In this document: piece by piece, positions 34,987 through 44,669 of the stretch
How positions within the stretch are numbered: the stretch's first letter is position 1
How the letters are laid out: every line of letters begins with the position of its first letter
Source: Pirellulaceae bacterium
GTDB taxonomy: Bacteria; Planctomycetota; Planctomycetia; Pirellulales; Pirellulaceae
Direction: 5' to 3'
Assembly: GCA_022448645.1 (NCBI GenBank)
Contig: JAKVBZ010000023.1
Location: 1-61,113 of the forward strand
Length of the DNA stretch: 61,113 nucleotides
Made by a program: the position numbers and the translations under genes
Notes under the pieces: model-generated
Told to the model about the DNA's origin: nothing
The model's input: only the letters and a program-made list of their open reading frames with translations
Databases searched by the model: none

Positions 34987-36174
34987 ATGCAACGACTTAT
35001 TCGGCTGGCTGTGTTTTGCAGTTGGACAACTACCTTTGGACTGACTGTCTTTGCCGACAATGATTCGGTTTTCGATCGAGGCAAAGTTTTTATCGAATCC
35101 GATGTGGAGAAGATCGTAGCCACGAACGCTATTCCTAAACTTGATGTTAGCAAGCGAGGCATCGAATCCGTCACCGAGCGAACGGTAGAAGTATCTGCCA
35201 GCTCTGACGAGCTACTGGCGGCGACAACAGACACCATGCCGGCCAGCGACCTTGCGAGAAACTTGGACAACCCGCGTGTGAAACCTGGAAACATTCGCTG
35301 GCACGCCAATTTCCTTACCGCCTGCCGGCGTGCCGAAGAATCCAAGAAGCCGGTCTTATTGTTTCAGTTGATGGGTCAGCTGGATCAACGATTCACCTGA
35401 ACGAACGCTCGACTCGCGAGAACCGTGTTGTTCTCCAACGAACGCATCGCTCATTACATCCAGCAGAACTTTGAACCCACCTGGGAATCGGTCCGTCCCG
35501 TACCGCGAGTCACCATTGATTTTGGCAACGGCTCCCTGGTCCGGCGAACTTTACACGGAAATGTCGCCACGCACCTATGTACTCCTGACGGAAAAGTACT
35601 CGACATTATCCCGGGCATCTACGACCCGGTCTCGTACTTGCGAGCATTGAAGGAGTTTACTGAATTCAACAAGGCTGTTCGTCTTAGCCGAAAATCTTTA
35701 ACCGACGTCACCCAAGAATATCACCGCCATGCATTGAATTCTCCCACAGAAGCTCACCGAGTAGAATCTGCCGGGTATGGCAACCTGGCAACGACTGCCG
35801 GGGCTTCGATTTTTGGTACGGAACGCGGACTAAAACGGAGTGTGAATCTAAGAGCCACTGCTGTGACACGCGCCACCAGCCTGCCACAGACCAATGGGTT
35901 CGGAGGTAGGGGCGTTCCGAGGCCTCCTACCAACCTGGCAGATTGGCAGGCCTTGACCGAAGACACTCGCATGAACGAAACGGTGCGGCGTCCGCAGATT
36001 CATGAGTACCTCATGGCGACAGGGCCCGTGCCTCCTGACCAACTGACCAAGTGGCTCTATCGCGACGTCCTCAAAAACGACCTGGACGACCCATATCTTG
36101 GCTTGGGCGAGGCATTATTTAGGAACTATCCTTTTCAGAACGAAGACCAAGATCTAGAAGCCCTCTTCGAATAA
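34987..36174 (+). CDS. Thioredoxin-like exported protein with in-frame TGA (candidate selenoprotein)
   Basis: Read through, the frame gives 395 residues. ATG 34987 has AGGAG upstream and opens a signal peptide (MQRLIRLAVFCSWTTTFGLT). Residues about 118-138 (RRAEESKKPVLLFQLMGQLD then QRFT) resemble the strand before the active site of thioredoxin-like proteins. Codon 138 is TGA (35398-35400), at the place where a redox Cys is expected. The same frame continues without a break: TNARLARTVLFSNERIAHYI, PTWESVRPVPRVTIDFGNGS, DGKVLDIIPGIYDP. A hairpin at 35418-35435 (GAGAAC, loop CGTGTT, GTTCTC) fits the bacterial SECIS pattern. The alternatives are a nonsense mutation or a sequence error. No selABCD is in the window. 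Without readthrough only 137 residues would be made, or a second product from GTG 35425. Confidence 0.7.
35418..35435 (+). promoter_or_regulatory. SECIS-like hairpin directly after the in-frame TGA
   Basis: A perfect 6-bp stem (GAGAAC with GTTCTC) closes the 6-nt loop CGTGTT. The loop starts 24 nt after the TGA and has G at its second position followed by U in RNA. Bacterial SECIS elements have a short upper stem, a loop of 3-14 nt with a G in the first two positions, and lie about 16-37 nt after UGA; this site meets all three. Confidence 0.5.
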
Positions 36175-36263
36175 ACTTCGTTGAGACGACGTGGTTCCTT
36201 CGGTGGGTGCAGCGCAGAGAAAATCGTGTATCCTATGGACTACACGCTGCGAGACACACCAAA

Positions 36264-38075
36264 ATGAACGAACCAACTCGTCACCGGCCAACACAAGTCC
36301 GCCATGGGGTCGTCGGCAGCCTCGTTGCGATGTCGTTCTTGTTGTACCTAGACAGGTTTTGTGTGGGTATCGCGGAACCGTTCATCAAACAAGATCTCAA
36401 CCTGTCCACATTCCAGGTGGGAATTTTCTTCAGTGTTTTCTTCCTCACATACGCCTTGGGGCAGGTTCCAGCCGGATGGTTGAGCGACCGATTCGGCGCC
36501 CGTGGGATGTTAACTTTATATATCCTGACTTGGTCATTTTTCACGGCCATGATGGGGTTTTGCTACGGCTTTGCGTCTTTGCTTTTGATGCGTGCAGCCT
36601 ACGGAGCAGGTCAAGCCGGAGCCTATCCCACCAGCGCCAGTGTGGTCAGTAAGTGGGTTCCGTTTTCGAACCGAGGCTTTGCGAGCAGCTTGGTTGCATT
36701 TGGCGGCCGGCTGGGCGTGGCGATCGCTCCGGTCTTGACCGCTGTCTTTATCGTGCTGTTCGTTTCTCCACAAACGCCGTCACTGCTGGATGGAGAATCG
36801 CTGCGAGATGGTCCGGGATTTTGCCTGCGCCTAAGTCCCCCCGACAAAAAAGATTTACCACGCGCACTGCAGTATGTTCGCTCGCAATTGCCAGACGACG
36901 TTCAGGCGACGGTAGACCAAATTGCAGAATCCTATCGACCAATCGGCGAACGCAAGAAAAAGATTCAAGCTCGCATCAAAATCTTGCAGCGTCAATGGCG
37001 TTTGGTTGCGGCGCACCGAACAGGCAAAGAAATTGACGAGCTGGATTTTGAATTAGACAACTCGGACCTGAACCAGATTATCGCAGCACTCAATGCGCTG
37101 ATCGAAAACGAGCAATTCTTTCAAGCTGACGAGTTCAATACACTGAAGAACATTGACCGTTCAGCCCTGCGCATGATGGCACGAGTTCAACGACAAGAAA
37201 CATTATCGGCTGCCGATTCAACACGTTTCCACCGGCTACTACTGGAAGGGTGTTTCCCGGAAGAACTCGCCAAAGTTTACATGAGCGGTTGGCGGCCAGT
37301 CATGATCCTTTACGGGGCCAGTGGCGTGACTGTAGCTTTGCTGTTCTTCTTCGTCGTACGCAATCAACCCGCAGAACACCCAAGATGCAATCCGGCTGAA
37401 GTCGAGCTGATCGAACGTGGGCGCCCACCGCATACTCCCAGTCCACACGGATCCGTCGGTCGAGTCCCTTGGTCACAGCTACTGAGGAGTTATAGTTTGT
37501 GGCTAAGTTGTTTGTCACAGGTTGGTACCAACATTGGTTGGGTTTTTCTCGTCACTTGGTTTCCCCGCTATCTGCTCGAAGCACACCAAGTCCCCATTCT
37601 TGAACGAGGTTTGATGGCGAGCATTCCCATGTTTGCCGGTTGGCTAGGCATGTTGGGAGGCGGACGACTTACCGATGCGCTTGTGCCCCGAGTCGGCTTA
37701 AAATGGGGGCGCCGCATCCCCATGGCGATCACTCGGTTTTCCGGTATGCTCGCCTTTATAGCGTGCCTGTGGTTAAACGATCCCTGGGCGATCACGGCCG
37801 CACTCTCACTGGTGGCTATTTCTACAGATTTGGGAACGGCGTCGGTCTGGGCATTTTGTCAGGATGTCGGTGGCAAGTACGTCGGTTCGGTACTTGGCTG
37901 GGGAAACATGTGGGGCAATCTAGGAGCGACCGTATCTCCTATCTTGCTGGCATGGGTATTTGAGAGCTGGGGCTGGCATGAAATGTTCTTGGTGTGCGCC
38001 GCATCCTTCCTCGCATCGGGCCTGTTTGCACTTGGCGTTGACGCCACCAAACCAGTGGTTACCGAAGACGTTTAA
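36264..38075 (+). CDS. MFS transporter (anion:cation symporter type) with a large insertion
   Basis: I choose ATG 36264 (MNEPTRHRPTQ), giving 603 residues; the frame is open 19 codons further up without a ribosome binding site. Twelve helices are seen. The first half has YLDRFCVGIAEPFIKQDLNL and the MFS motif GWLSDRFGARG, and the helix 4 GxGxxxxYP patch (AAYGAGQAGAYPTSAS) typical of the ACS family, whose members import organic anions such as hexuronates. Between helices 5 and 6 there is a soluble insertion of about 170 residues (169-341) with a charged coiled-coil stretch (RKKKIQARIKILQRQWRLVA). Ordinary members have only a short loop there. The second half resumes at YMSGWRPVMILYGASG. The gene stands alone. 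Confidence 0.87.
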   Translation: MNEPTRHRPTQVRHGVVGSLVAMSFLLYLDRFCVGIAEPFIKQDLNLSTFQVGIFFSVFFLTYALGQVPAGWLSDRFGARGMLTLYILTWSFFTAMMGFCYGFASLLLMRAAYGAGQAGAYPTSASVVSKWVPFSNRGFASSLVAFGGRLGVAIAPVLTAVFIVLFVSPQTPSLLDGESLRDGPGFCLRLSPPDKKDLPRALQYVRSQLPDDVQATVDQIAESYRPIGERKKKIQARIKILQRQWRLVAAHRTGKEIDELDFELDNSDLNQIIAALNALIENEQFFQADEFNTLKNIDRSALRMMARVQRQETLSAADSTRFHRLLLEGCFPEELAKVYMSGWRPVMILYGASGVTVALLFFFVVRNQPAEHPRCNPAEVELIERGRPPHTPSPHGSVGRVPWSQLLRSYSLWLSCLSQVGTNIGWVFLVTWFPRYLLEAHQVPILERGLMASIPMFAGWLGMLGGGRLTDALVPRVGLKWGRRIPMAITRFSGMLAFIACLWLNDPWAITAALSLVAISTDLGTASVWAFCQDVGGKYVGSVLGWGNMWGNLGATVSPILLAWVFESWGWHEMFLVCAASFLASGLFALGVDATKPVVTEDV

Positions 38076-38417
38076 GACGTCGAACGTATCGCCTACTTCA
38101 TCCTCCCTGTCATGCCTTACTTCACCCTGCCCGTGGGAGGGTCGAGCGAAGCGAGGAGAGGGGGGGAGAGGATGGAGACAGAGCGTAGCAACAGCCGTGC
38201 CTAAACCATGACCGATCAAACAATCAACTGATCGACCATCAATCAGGTGAGCCTCCTGCGTAGTCATGAGACTCTGTCAGTAGGTTTGCTGTGGACGATT
38301 CTGCGAGCGAATCAGCTCTACAGACTGAAATTCGGTCGACAATTCTCTCTGGGCCCATGGATGGCTGGACCTTGGCTGCGTTGATAGAATGCACATTATT
38401 GAATCGACGGTAGATAT
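38076..38417. other. Intergenic region, no gene seen
   Basis: Frames are short and broken. A G-rich run (38150-38170) is the only compositional feature. The DUF559 remnant begins at the right end. Confidence 0.5.
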
Positions 38418-38663
38418 CATGACGAAACAATCGCCAAAGATATTTTCCGTCAAGAACGTCTAGAGAAACTCGGCTGCACCGGGATACGCTTTTCTGACGA
38501 GGATGTTCCCAACAATCCGGAGTCGGTTGGACAGACGATTACACACCAGCTAGGTTTTCCGTACGAATCCAAGCGACAGGATCGGGAATGCAAAGTGTCC
38601 GGACAGCGGAGAGATAAGACACCTTCCCCTGACTATCGCTCGACCGATTCAGAGGAAGGGTGA
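38418..38663 (+). pseudogene. DUF559 (Vsr-like endonuclease fold) remnant
   Basis: The plus strand reads HDETIAKDIFRQERLEKLGC, TGIRFSDEDVPNNPESVGQT and ITHQLGFPYESKRQDRE, ending at TGA 38661-38663. This matches the C-terminal end of DUF559 proteins (DxxRxxxLxxxGxxVIRFxxxDVxxNxExVxxxI). The N-terminal half with the catalytic Asp/Glu residues is absent and there is no start. It is a fragment of a small nuclease-like gene. Confidence 0.65.
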
Positions 38664-38722
38664 TGAAGCCAAAAGTTTACCCCCCCACATCCATTCCCAC
38701 CTATTGTGGAGACTCACCAACC

Positions 38723-40306
38723 ATGCTCCTAAGAATCATAATATTGTCGACTTTCGCTTGGACCTTCTCGACACCGCACCTTGTTGCCGACGAATCGGGA
38801 TTCGTATCAATCTTCGACGGCAAGACTCTGAAGCATTGGGACGGAAATCCCAAACTGTGGTCCGTCCGCGATGGCGCTATCACGGGCCAAACAACTGCGG
38901 ACAACACCATTGAAGAGAATAATTTTATTATTTGGCGAGGCGGGGAAACTGGCGATTTCGAATTGAAGTTGGATTATCGGATCGTTGGTGGTAATTCGGG
39001 CATCCAATATCGCAGTTTTGAAGTAGAAGACAAACGGTGGGTCGTGGGGGGCTATCAGGCGGACTTAGAAGCTGGAGACAACTATTCCGGGATTCTGTAT
39101 GGAGAGCGATTCCGAGGAGTCCTGGCCGGACGGGGGCAAAAGACGGTCATTGAGGAAGGCGGCAAAGTAAAAATCATCGGCTCGGTTGGGGATTCGGATG
39201 CGATCCAAGCCAAGATCAAAAAGGAAGATTGGAACTCATATCACATCATTGCTCGTGGCAATCAATTCGTCCACAAAATCAATGGGTTGATCACCTGCGA
39301 AGTGACTGACAAAGATTCGGCAGCCCGTTCCAAAGGAATTTTGGCTCTGCAAGTTCACGTAGGGCCACCCATGGTCGTCCAGTTTCGTAACATTCGAATC
39401 AAGAAACTAGCTCCTCATGAACAAGCGAACGCAAATCATCAAGGAAAACGAATCGTCTTTATCGCTGGGAAAGCCAGCCATGGCTACGGAGCTCACGAAC
39501 ATTACGCCGGTTGTCGGATATTGGCCGCATCGCTTCAAAAAGCCTTGCCCGGAATGGACGTCCAAGTTGCACGCGACGGTTGGCCAACTGACTCATCCAT
39601 TCTAGAAAATGCAGACGCAGTGGTGATGTACGCCGATGGAGGCAAGAGCCATCCGGTGCTTCCTCACCTGAGTACGCTCGACAAATTGGCTGACAATGGC
39701 ACCGGCATTGTCTGTATTCACTACGCGGTCGAAATTGCCAAAGGGAAACCTGGTGATCACTTGTTGAAGTGGATTGGTGGATATTTCGAAGCCGATTGGT
39801 CCGTCAATCCCCATTGGACTGCCGAGTTCCAACAACTACCCGATCACCCGATCACTCGAGGTGTGGAACCATTCTCAATCAATGACGAATGGTATTACCA
39901 CATGCGATTTCGCCCGGGCTTGGAAGGGGTGACACCCATCCTAAGTGCACTCCCCGGCCCCGACACACTACGTCGACCAGACGGTCCGCACAGTGGCAAT
40001 GCGTTTGTCCGGGAAGCTGTCTTGAAACGCCGCGAAATTCAGCACGTCGCTTGGGCATCCGAACAACCAAACGGCCAACGAGGCTTCGGCTTCACCGGCG
40101 GTCACAATCACTGGAACTGGGGCTCGCCATCATTCCGAAAACTCGCGCTCAATGCCATCGCCTGGACAGCGCATATTGATATCCCTGACGAGGGGATTGG
40201 TCGACATGTCGTCACACTGTCGGAGCTCGAAGCCAACCAAGACTACGATCAACCTGCCGATTTTAATAGGAGCGAGCTCAAAGACAGGCTACGACTAAAG
40301 GAATAG
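38723..40306 (+). CDS. DUF1080 (3-keto-disaccharide hydrolase) fused to a ThuA-like domain
   Basis: A 527-residue exported protein. ATG 38723 opens the signal peptide (MLLRIIILSTFAWTFSTPHL); the frame upstream to 38660 is unlikely to be used. The first domain (about 27-235) is DUF1080: FVSIFDGKTLKHWDGNPKLW, the GNSGIQYRS core, WNSYHIIARGNQFVHKINGL and VQFRNIRIKKL. These concanavalin-like folds include hydrolases or lyases of 3-keto-glycosides. The second domain (about 247-505) is ThuA-like, a glutamine-amidotransferase fold: IVFIAGKASHGYGAHEHYAG, GIVCIHYAVE, GVEPFSINDEWYYHMRF, GFGFTGGHNHWNWGS. ThuA is tied to trehalose and sucrose use via 3-keto sugars. Both halves therefore point to keto-sugar breakdown in one polypeptide. 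Confidence 0.88.
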   Translation: MLLRIIILSTFAWTFSTPHLVADESGFVSIFDGKTLKHWDGNPKLWSVRDGAITGQTTADNTIEENNFIIWRGGETGDFELKLDYRIVGGNSGIQYRSFEVEDKRWVVGGYQADLEAGDNYSGILYGERFRGVLAGRGQKTVIEEGGKVKIIGSVGDSDAIQAKIKKEDWNSYHIIARGNQFVHKINGLITCEVTDKDSAARSKGILALQVHVGPPMVVQFRNIRIKKLAPHEQANANHQGKRIVFIAGKASHGYGAHEHYAGCRILAASLQKALPGMDVQVARDGWPTDSSILENADAVVMYADGGKSHPVLPHLSTLDKLADNGTGIVCIHYAVEIAKGKPGDHLLKWIGGYFEADWSVNPHWTAEFQQLPDHPITRGVEPFSINDEWYYHMRFRPGLEGVTPILSALPGPDTLRRPDGPHSGNAFVREAVLKRREIQHVAWASEQPNGQRGFGFTGGHNHWNWGSPSFRKLALNAIAWTAHIDIPDEGIGRHVVTLSELEANQDYDQPADFNRSELKDRLRLKE

Positions 40307-40350
40307 TGGTGTGCATATGGAAACTCTGAACGGCTTTAGCGCCTGCATGC

Positions 40351-41316
40351 CTACACATCGCACAAAGCAACCGCTTCGCTCAAGCCAGCAACTGGATCGC
40401 GTGTCGGAATGAACTCCTGACCGACATAGCCTTGATAACCGATTTCCAACAGTTTGCGCATAATGGGCGCGTACTGGATCTCCTGATGATCATCCAACTC
40501 ACCGCGTCCCGGATTTCCCGCCGTGTGGATGTGCCCGATGATATCTTGATGTTGGTCCAAACGACGGATGACATCACCATGCATGACTTGCACGTGGTAG
40601 ATGTCGAAGAGCAGTTTCATCCTCGGCGAATCAATTCTTCGTATGATCTCGGCCATGTAATCTAGATCATCGCCCTGATATCCAGGATGCCCCTTCATGG
40701 GATGGGAATCGTCGCGTGTATTCAAGTGCTCCAAACAAACATTGACACCTTTTTCTTCTGCATAACGCACAACATCTTTCAGAGCTTTTACGCAATTGTC
40801 AGCACCTTCGTCCAAAGAGATCTCACCGCTCTGAGGGTCCTCTGCGTCTCGCCACTTATAGCCAGTGAAAGCAATCACATTGGGCATGCCGGCGTCGGCA
40901 CAGGCATCGATCGCTTCCTTGGTTCGTGCAGTTACTTCTTCGTGGTACCTGGGATTGTTGAATCCTCGCATGAAAGGCGCACCTGGCATGCCATTCGGCG
41001 CCAACGCACACGTCAAGCCATACTTCTTGAGCGTTGGCCATTCGCTGGGCGCGATGATTTCGATCGATTCACAACCCACCTGCTGGGCCACCTGACAAGT
41101 CTTCTCGACGCTCCATTTGCCACCTTCGAGGTGAAAGCACCAAAAACAAATGGATTGCTTGATGCGACCCTTTCGCGTCGCAGCCATCGCTGTTGACGCA
41201 GTCGTGGTCGTCGTGATGGCGGCTGCAGCTGCGGCCATTCCTAACGATCGTTGCACTGCTTGGCGTCGGTTAAACAGAGAAGGAGACTCTGTGGGCTGTT
41301 TCGAGGACGACATCAT
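40351..41316 (-). CDS. Hydroxypyruvate isomerase-like TIM-barrel enzyme, exported
   Basis: A 321-residue protein with a twin-arginine-type leader (SLFNRRQAVQRSLGMAAAAA) followed by Ala/Thr-rich sequence. The barrel matches Hyi/xylose-isomerase-like enzymes: KQSICFWCFHLEGG, GCESIEIIAPSEWP, NVCLEHLNTRDD with Glu, LLFDIYHVQVMHGD with Asp-His, GHIHTAGNPGRGELDD with His, and GQEFIPTRDP with Glu as the last ligand. The expected metal ligands are therefore all present. The likely substrate is a keto-sugar or hydroxypyruvate; context with DUF1080 and ThuA genes favours the former. It converges with the DUF1080-ThuA gene and lies downstream of the cytochrome dehydrogenase. Confidence 0.88.
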   Translation of the reverse strand: MMSSSKQPTESPSLFNRRQAVQRSLGMAAAAAAITTTTTASTAMAATRKGRIKQSICFWCFHLEGGKWSVEKTCQVAQQVGCESIEIIAPSEWPTLKKYGLTCALAPNGMPGAPFMRGFNNPRYHEEVTARTKEAIDACADAGMPNVIAFTGYKWRDAEDPQSGEISLDEGADNCVKALKDVVRYAEEKGVNVCLEHLNTRDDSHPMKGHPGYQGDDLDYMAEIIRRIDSPRMKLLFDIYHVQVMHGDVIRRLDQHQDIIGHIHTAGNPGRGELDDHQEIQYAPIMRKLLEIGYQGYVGQEFIPTRDPVAGLSEAVALCDV

Positions 41317-41448
41317 TGTTCCTTCGATCTAGTAAAAGAGCTGTGTGACGAGAGACCATTGCAAAAATTATAACAAACATCACCGACTTCCAGGCGGTGC
41401 GGTGGCCAAATTCCAGATCCATCTGGCACGAGGCCCAGTTCTTTTATC

Positions 41449-41525
41449 GTTTACCGCCCAGCCGAAGATGCTGGCATCGACTCTGTACTGGTCAACTCGT
41501 CGGCGTCTTCGGCTGAGCGGTAAAC
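41449..41525 (-). terminator. Long inverted repeat after the cytochrome dehydrogenase gene
   Basis: Two 22-bp arms (GTTTACCGCCCAGCCGAAGA start at 41449, complementary arm 41504-41525) differ at two places and enclose about 33 nt. It begins 10 bp beyond the minus-strand stop at 41535. There is no long T run (only ACGATAAAAG follows), so it may act as a terminator or mRNA 3'-end stabiliser. A similar ATCGTTTACCGCCC stretch occurs near 33031. Confidence 0.6.
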
Positions 41526-41534
41526 GCTATTGTC

Positions 41535-44500
41535 TTAATCCACCGACATCAAATACTCAATCAAGTCTGCCATGGACTGCTGGTCGATTTGTTTTTCCAG
41601 GCCTTCTGGCATGATCGATTTACTCGTACTTCGCAGTTGTTCGATGTCGACTCGCAACACCGTGTCTGAAGCCTTGTTGTCGCGTTGCAACGTCACACTT
41701 GTGGCAGTTTCGGCAGCGATCATTCCGGTCAGCGAACGTCCGTCTTGGGTAAACAACAAATAGTTGAGATACTGAGGATTCACTTCCCGATTGGGGTCCA
41801 ACACATTCGATAAAATCGCTGCTCTTCCCCGGTTTTTCATCGCTGCCAGGTTAGGCCCCAAGGGATGCCCAACACCCTGGACACGGTGACAAGCGGCACA
41901 TATTTTTTCGAACACTTGCTTACCTCGCCCAATATCACCTGCTAACGTCAGCACCGGTTGGTAGGCCATAACAACTTCTGCGCGATCCTTCGAACCACCC
42001 ACCTGCAAGATTTGCTGGGCCAATTGACTTATCTTTTCGTCAGGGTGTTCCCCTAGCAATTGCAACCGAGTCGCTCCCAGGTCAGCCGGAGCAATCTGTC
42101 CAGCTTGCATCGCATTCAACAGAGGCTCCAGCCAATGGTCGCGAGAAAACAACACATCTGCAGCCCGTGCTCGCACCTGCGGCGTTAGCGCAGGCCATTG
42201 ATCGATGAGCAAGTTGGCTACCCCCGGTGACTGAAACGTCGCCAAAGTCTTCACCGCTGCGATCGGCAGTTCCTTCGGCTGGTTCGGCTGCAACAACTCC
42301 GCAAACAAATCGATGTTTGCTTCCAGCGTCCCCAACTGCAATCGGCCAATCGCCGAAACTCGTTCAGAAACGGTCGCCTCCTCGTCTTGGGAAACTTCTA
42401 CGGATTGTTCTAGCAAGTCCGCCATCAACTCGTCAGCTCGACCACCTGTGACTGCCGTCAATTGTCGTGCCAGCTCACTGTCAGCAGGTGCCGCCAATCC
42501 TTCGACGATCACTTGGATCAAACTACGATGTTCGTCCGGCAAATGGCGTAACAACGACAACACGGCCGCAACGTCTGCAGGATCCTGTTGCTTGCCAATC
42601 TGTGCAGCCAGCGATTTCAGCCACTCCTGTCCGACACTGCTTGCACAGTACGTCCTATTTTGTGCCAACGCCACCAGTACTTGTCCCGTACCAAGTCTCA
42701 AAGAACTCATGACGGCCACTCGCATCGCGGCGTTTTCACCATCCTGCACAATGAGTTTGGCCAAATGGGTGAGGCGTTGAGGAGCGGTCAATTCCCCCAA
42801 CGTCAATGCCACCTGAATACGAACTCTCAAATCAGCGTCTTCCGTCAGTTTGTACAGGCGCTGACGAATACGAGGTGCATGCGCAGCCAACGGTTCACTC
42901 AACCGGATGGCATGCTCCCGCACTCGTGGGTGCTCGTCATCCATTTCACGAAGCACGTCGTCATCCGTGAGTGCACCCAAACCTTGCAAAACATACAAAA
43001 CATGGATACGGCCAACCGGATTGGACTCAATGCTGTCCAGCGAAGCACGTAAAAGTGGTATCGCGCGGCGATCATGGCGTTCGTACAGCAATCGAGCTGC
43101 AGTATCTCGATGCCAGCCATTCGGATGCTGCAAACAAAGTACTAGATCTGCAAGTTCCAACCTATCCAGCGACTCAAAACGTGGCTGCTCAAAGTCGTCT
43201 GGCACAATGCGATAGATACGACCTCGACCTCGGCCACTGGTCAAATCCAAATGTTTCTTAATGACCGGATGGAGACTTGCCGGGTGCTCTACCACTTCTC
43301 GATACATGTCGGCGACATACAACGCCCCATCCGGTCCATGGGCAAATTGCACAGGTCGGAACCATATGTCACTGGAGCTGACAAATTCCGTACGGTCGTC
43401 GACTCGTTGAGCCGTGTATCCTGCACCACGTGGTATGACTCGCTTCCGATGAATTAGATTACTCCCGACATCTGCCACGATCGCCCAGCCAACATACTCT
43501 TGGGGCCACGCACTGCCACGATAGATGGTGATTCCGGTCGCACTCGTAAAATAGCCCGCCGCTGTACCGCCACCTTCCACTGGGCCAGGCACGATTCCCT
43601 TGATTCGTAACCGCGTCCGCACAATCCGCCAAGGCTCGACCGGGCTGGTCCGAAAAACGGCTGCTTGCGGACCGTCTTCGGCAATGCTGACATTCGCGGC
43701 CGGGGCCGCAAAGTAAGGATTGCGAGCCAGATACCGGTCCTCGTAGCGAACAAATTTAGCGTGATTGCTGTTGGAACAGAGAAACGTATGGCCCCAGTTA
43801 TTGAAGCTCATACCATGTTGGCCACCACCACTGACAGGATTCATGGTCATGGTCCGTGGCTCGATCGAAAAATTCCGGCCTCGAAGTTCCAGGGCTTCGT
43901 GAACTCCGGACGGTTCAGTTTTCTCGGCAGTTATGGGTGCACCCAAACGGGCACTCGTGACCTGGCCACCTTGGGTGCCAGAAGAACCATAAATGTGGTT
44001 ATCCAAGCCCCAGTGAAACGAATTCATCATCCCTTGTACATTTGCGCGACCAAAGCCGGTGAACAGGAGTTCTTGCCGATCTGCAAAGCGATTTCCATCC
44101 GTGTCCTTAAAGTACAGCAAGTCAGGCGGAGCTCCCACAAAGATTCCTCCGTCGTAACAGGCGACGGCCGTCGGCCAGGAAAGCTGATCCGCGTAAACGC
44201 GGCTGGTATCAAAAACACCGTCCTGATCTTCATCGACCAACAATCGGATGCGTCCTAATTTGTCATCTGGGTCTTCCGAGTAGCCTCGCATCTCGACCAC
44301 AAATAACCGCCCTTTTTCGTCAAATGCCATGGCAATAGGGTCATTCACCAAAGGCTCGGCCGCGACCAATTCGATGCGAAAACCATCGGCGACAGTGAAA
44401 GAGGACAACGCCTCGTCCGGCTCGAGGGGAGCAATACGAGGTAACTCGCTGCTATAATCCTGGTCAGTGGAATCGGTCTCAGCCTGGCCTTGCGCCAGCA

Positions 44501-44564
44501 CACTGACCGCAAGGATGGAGAGCCACATAGCAGCAAACAGAAATGGTCGTATCATGGCAGTCAT
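41535..44564 (-). CDS. PVC-type dehydrogenase with HEAT repeats and c-type heme domain
   Basis: A 1009-residue exported protein. The signal peptide (FLFAAMWLSILAVSVLAQG) is followed by a six-bladed beta-propeller dehydrogenase domain (about 45-430; DEALSSFTVADGFRIELVAA, NDPIAMAFDEKGRLFVVEMR, GPDGALYVADMYREV), typical of putative membrane-bound dehydrogenases of the PVC group. Helical HEAT-like repeats span about 440-850. The C-terminal cytochrome c domain has CAACH at 889-893 and the DPNREVNPQYLNYLL and MPEGLEKQ segments, with the Met of IMPEG as likely second heme ligand. It probably oxidises a sugar or polyol outside the cytoplasm. A ThuA gene lies 105 bp upstream on the same strand. Confidence 0.9.
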   Translation of the reverse strand: MTAMIRPFLFAAMWLSILAVSVLAQGQAETDSTDQDYSSELPRIAPLEPDEALSSFTVADGFRIELVAAEPLVNDPIAMAFDEKGRLFVVEMRGYSEDPDDKLGRIRLLVDEDQDGVFDTSRVYADQLSWPTAVACYDGGIFVGAPPDLLYFKDTDGNRFADRQELLFTGFGRANVQGMMNSFHWGLDNHIYGSSGTQGGQVTSARLGAPITAEKTEPSGVHEALELRGRNFSIEPRTMTMNPVSGGGQHGMSFNNWGHTFLCSNSNHAKFVRYEDRYLARNPYFAAPAANVSIAEDGPQAAVFRTSPVEPWRIVRTRLRIKGIVPGPVEGGGTAAGYFTSATGITIYRGSAWPQEYVGWAIVADVGSNLIHRKRVIPRGAGYTAQRVDDRTEFVSSSDIWFRPVQFAHGPDGALYVADMYREVVEHPASLHPVIKKHLDLTSGRGRGRIYRIVPDDFEQPRFESLDRLELADLVLCLQHPNGWHRDTAARLLYERHDRRAIPLLRASLDSIESNPVGRIHVLYVLQGLGALTDDDVLREMDDEHPRVREHAIRLSEPLAAHAPRIRQRLYKLTEDADLRVRIQVALTLGELTAPQRLTHLAKLIVQDGENAAMRVAVMSSLRLGTGQVLVALAQNRTYCASSVGQEWLKSLAAQIGKQQDPADVAAVLSLLRHLPDEHRSLIQVIVEGLAAPADSELARQLTAVTGGRADELMADLLEQSVEVSQDEEATVSERVSAIGRLQLGTLEANIDLFAELLQPNQPKELPIAAVKTLATFQSPGVANLLIDQWPALTPQVRARAADVLFSRDHWLEPLLNAMQAGQIAPADLGATRLQLLGEHPDEKISQLAQQILQVGGSKDRAEVVMAYQPVLTLAGDIGRGKQVFEKICAACHRVQGVGHPLGPNLAAMKNRGRAAILSNVLDPNREVNPQYLNYLLFTQDGRSLTGMIAAETATSVTLQRDNKASDTVLRVDIEQLRSTSKSIMPEGLEKQIDQQSMADLIEYLMSVD

Positions 44565-44669
44565 GGATGGAGGTACAGGGATGATGTCATCGAATCGTTT
44601 CGCTTAAGCTAATCGTCGGCCGCAGCTGCTCACCCCCACCTTCATCAAGCGAGGGTCCACAGCCAACTA

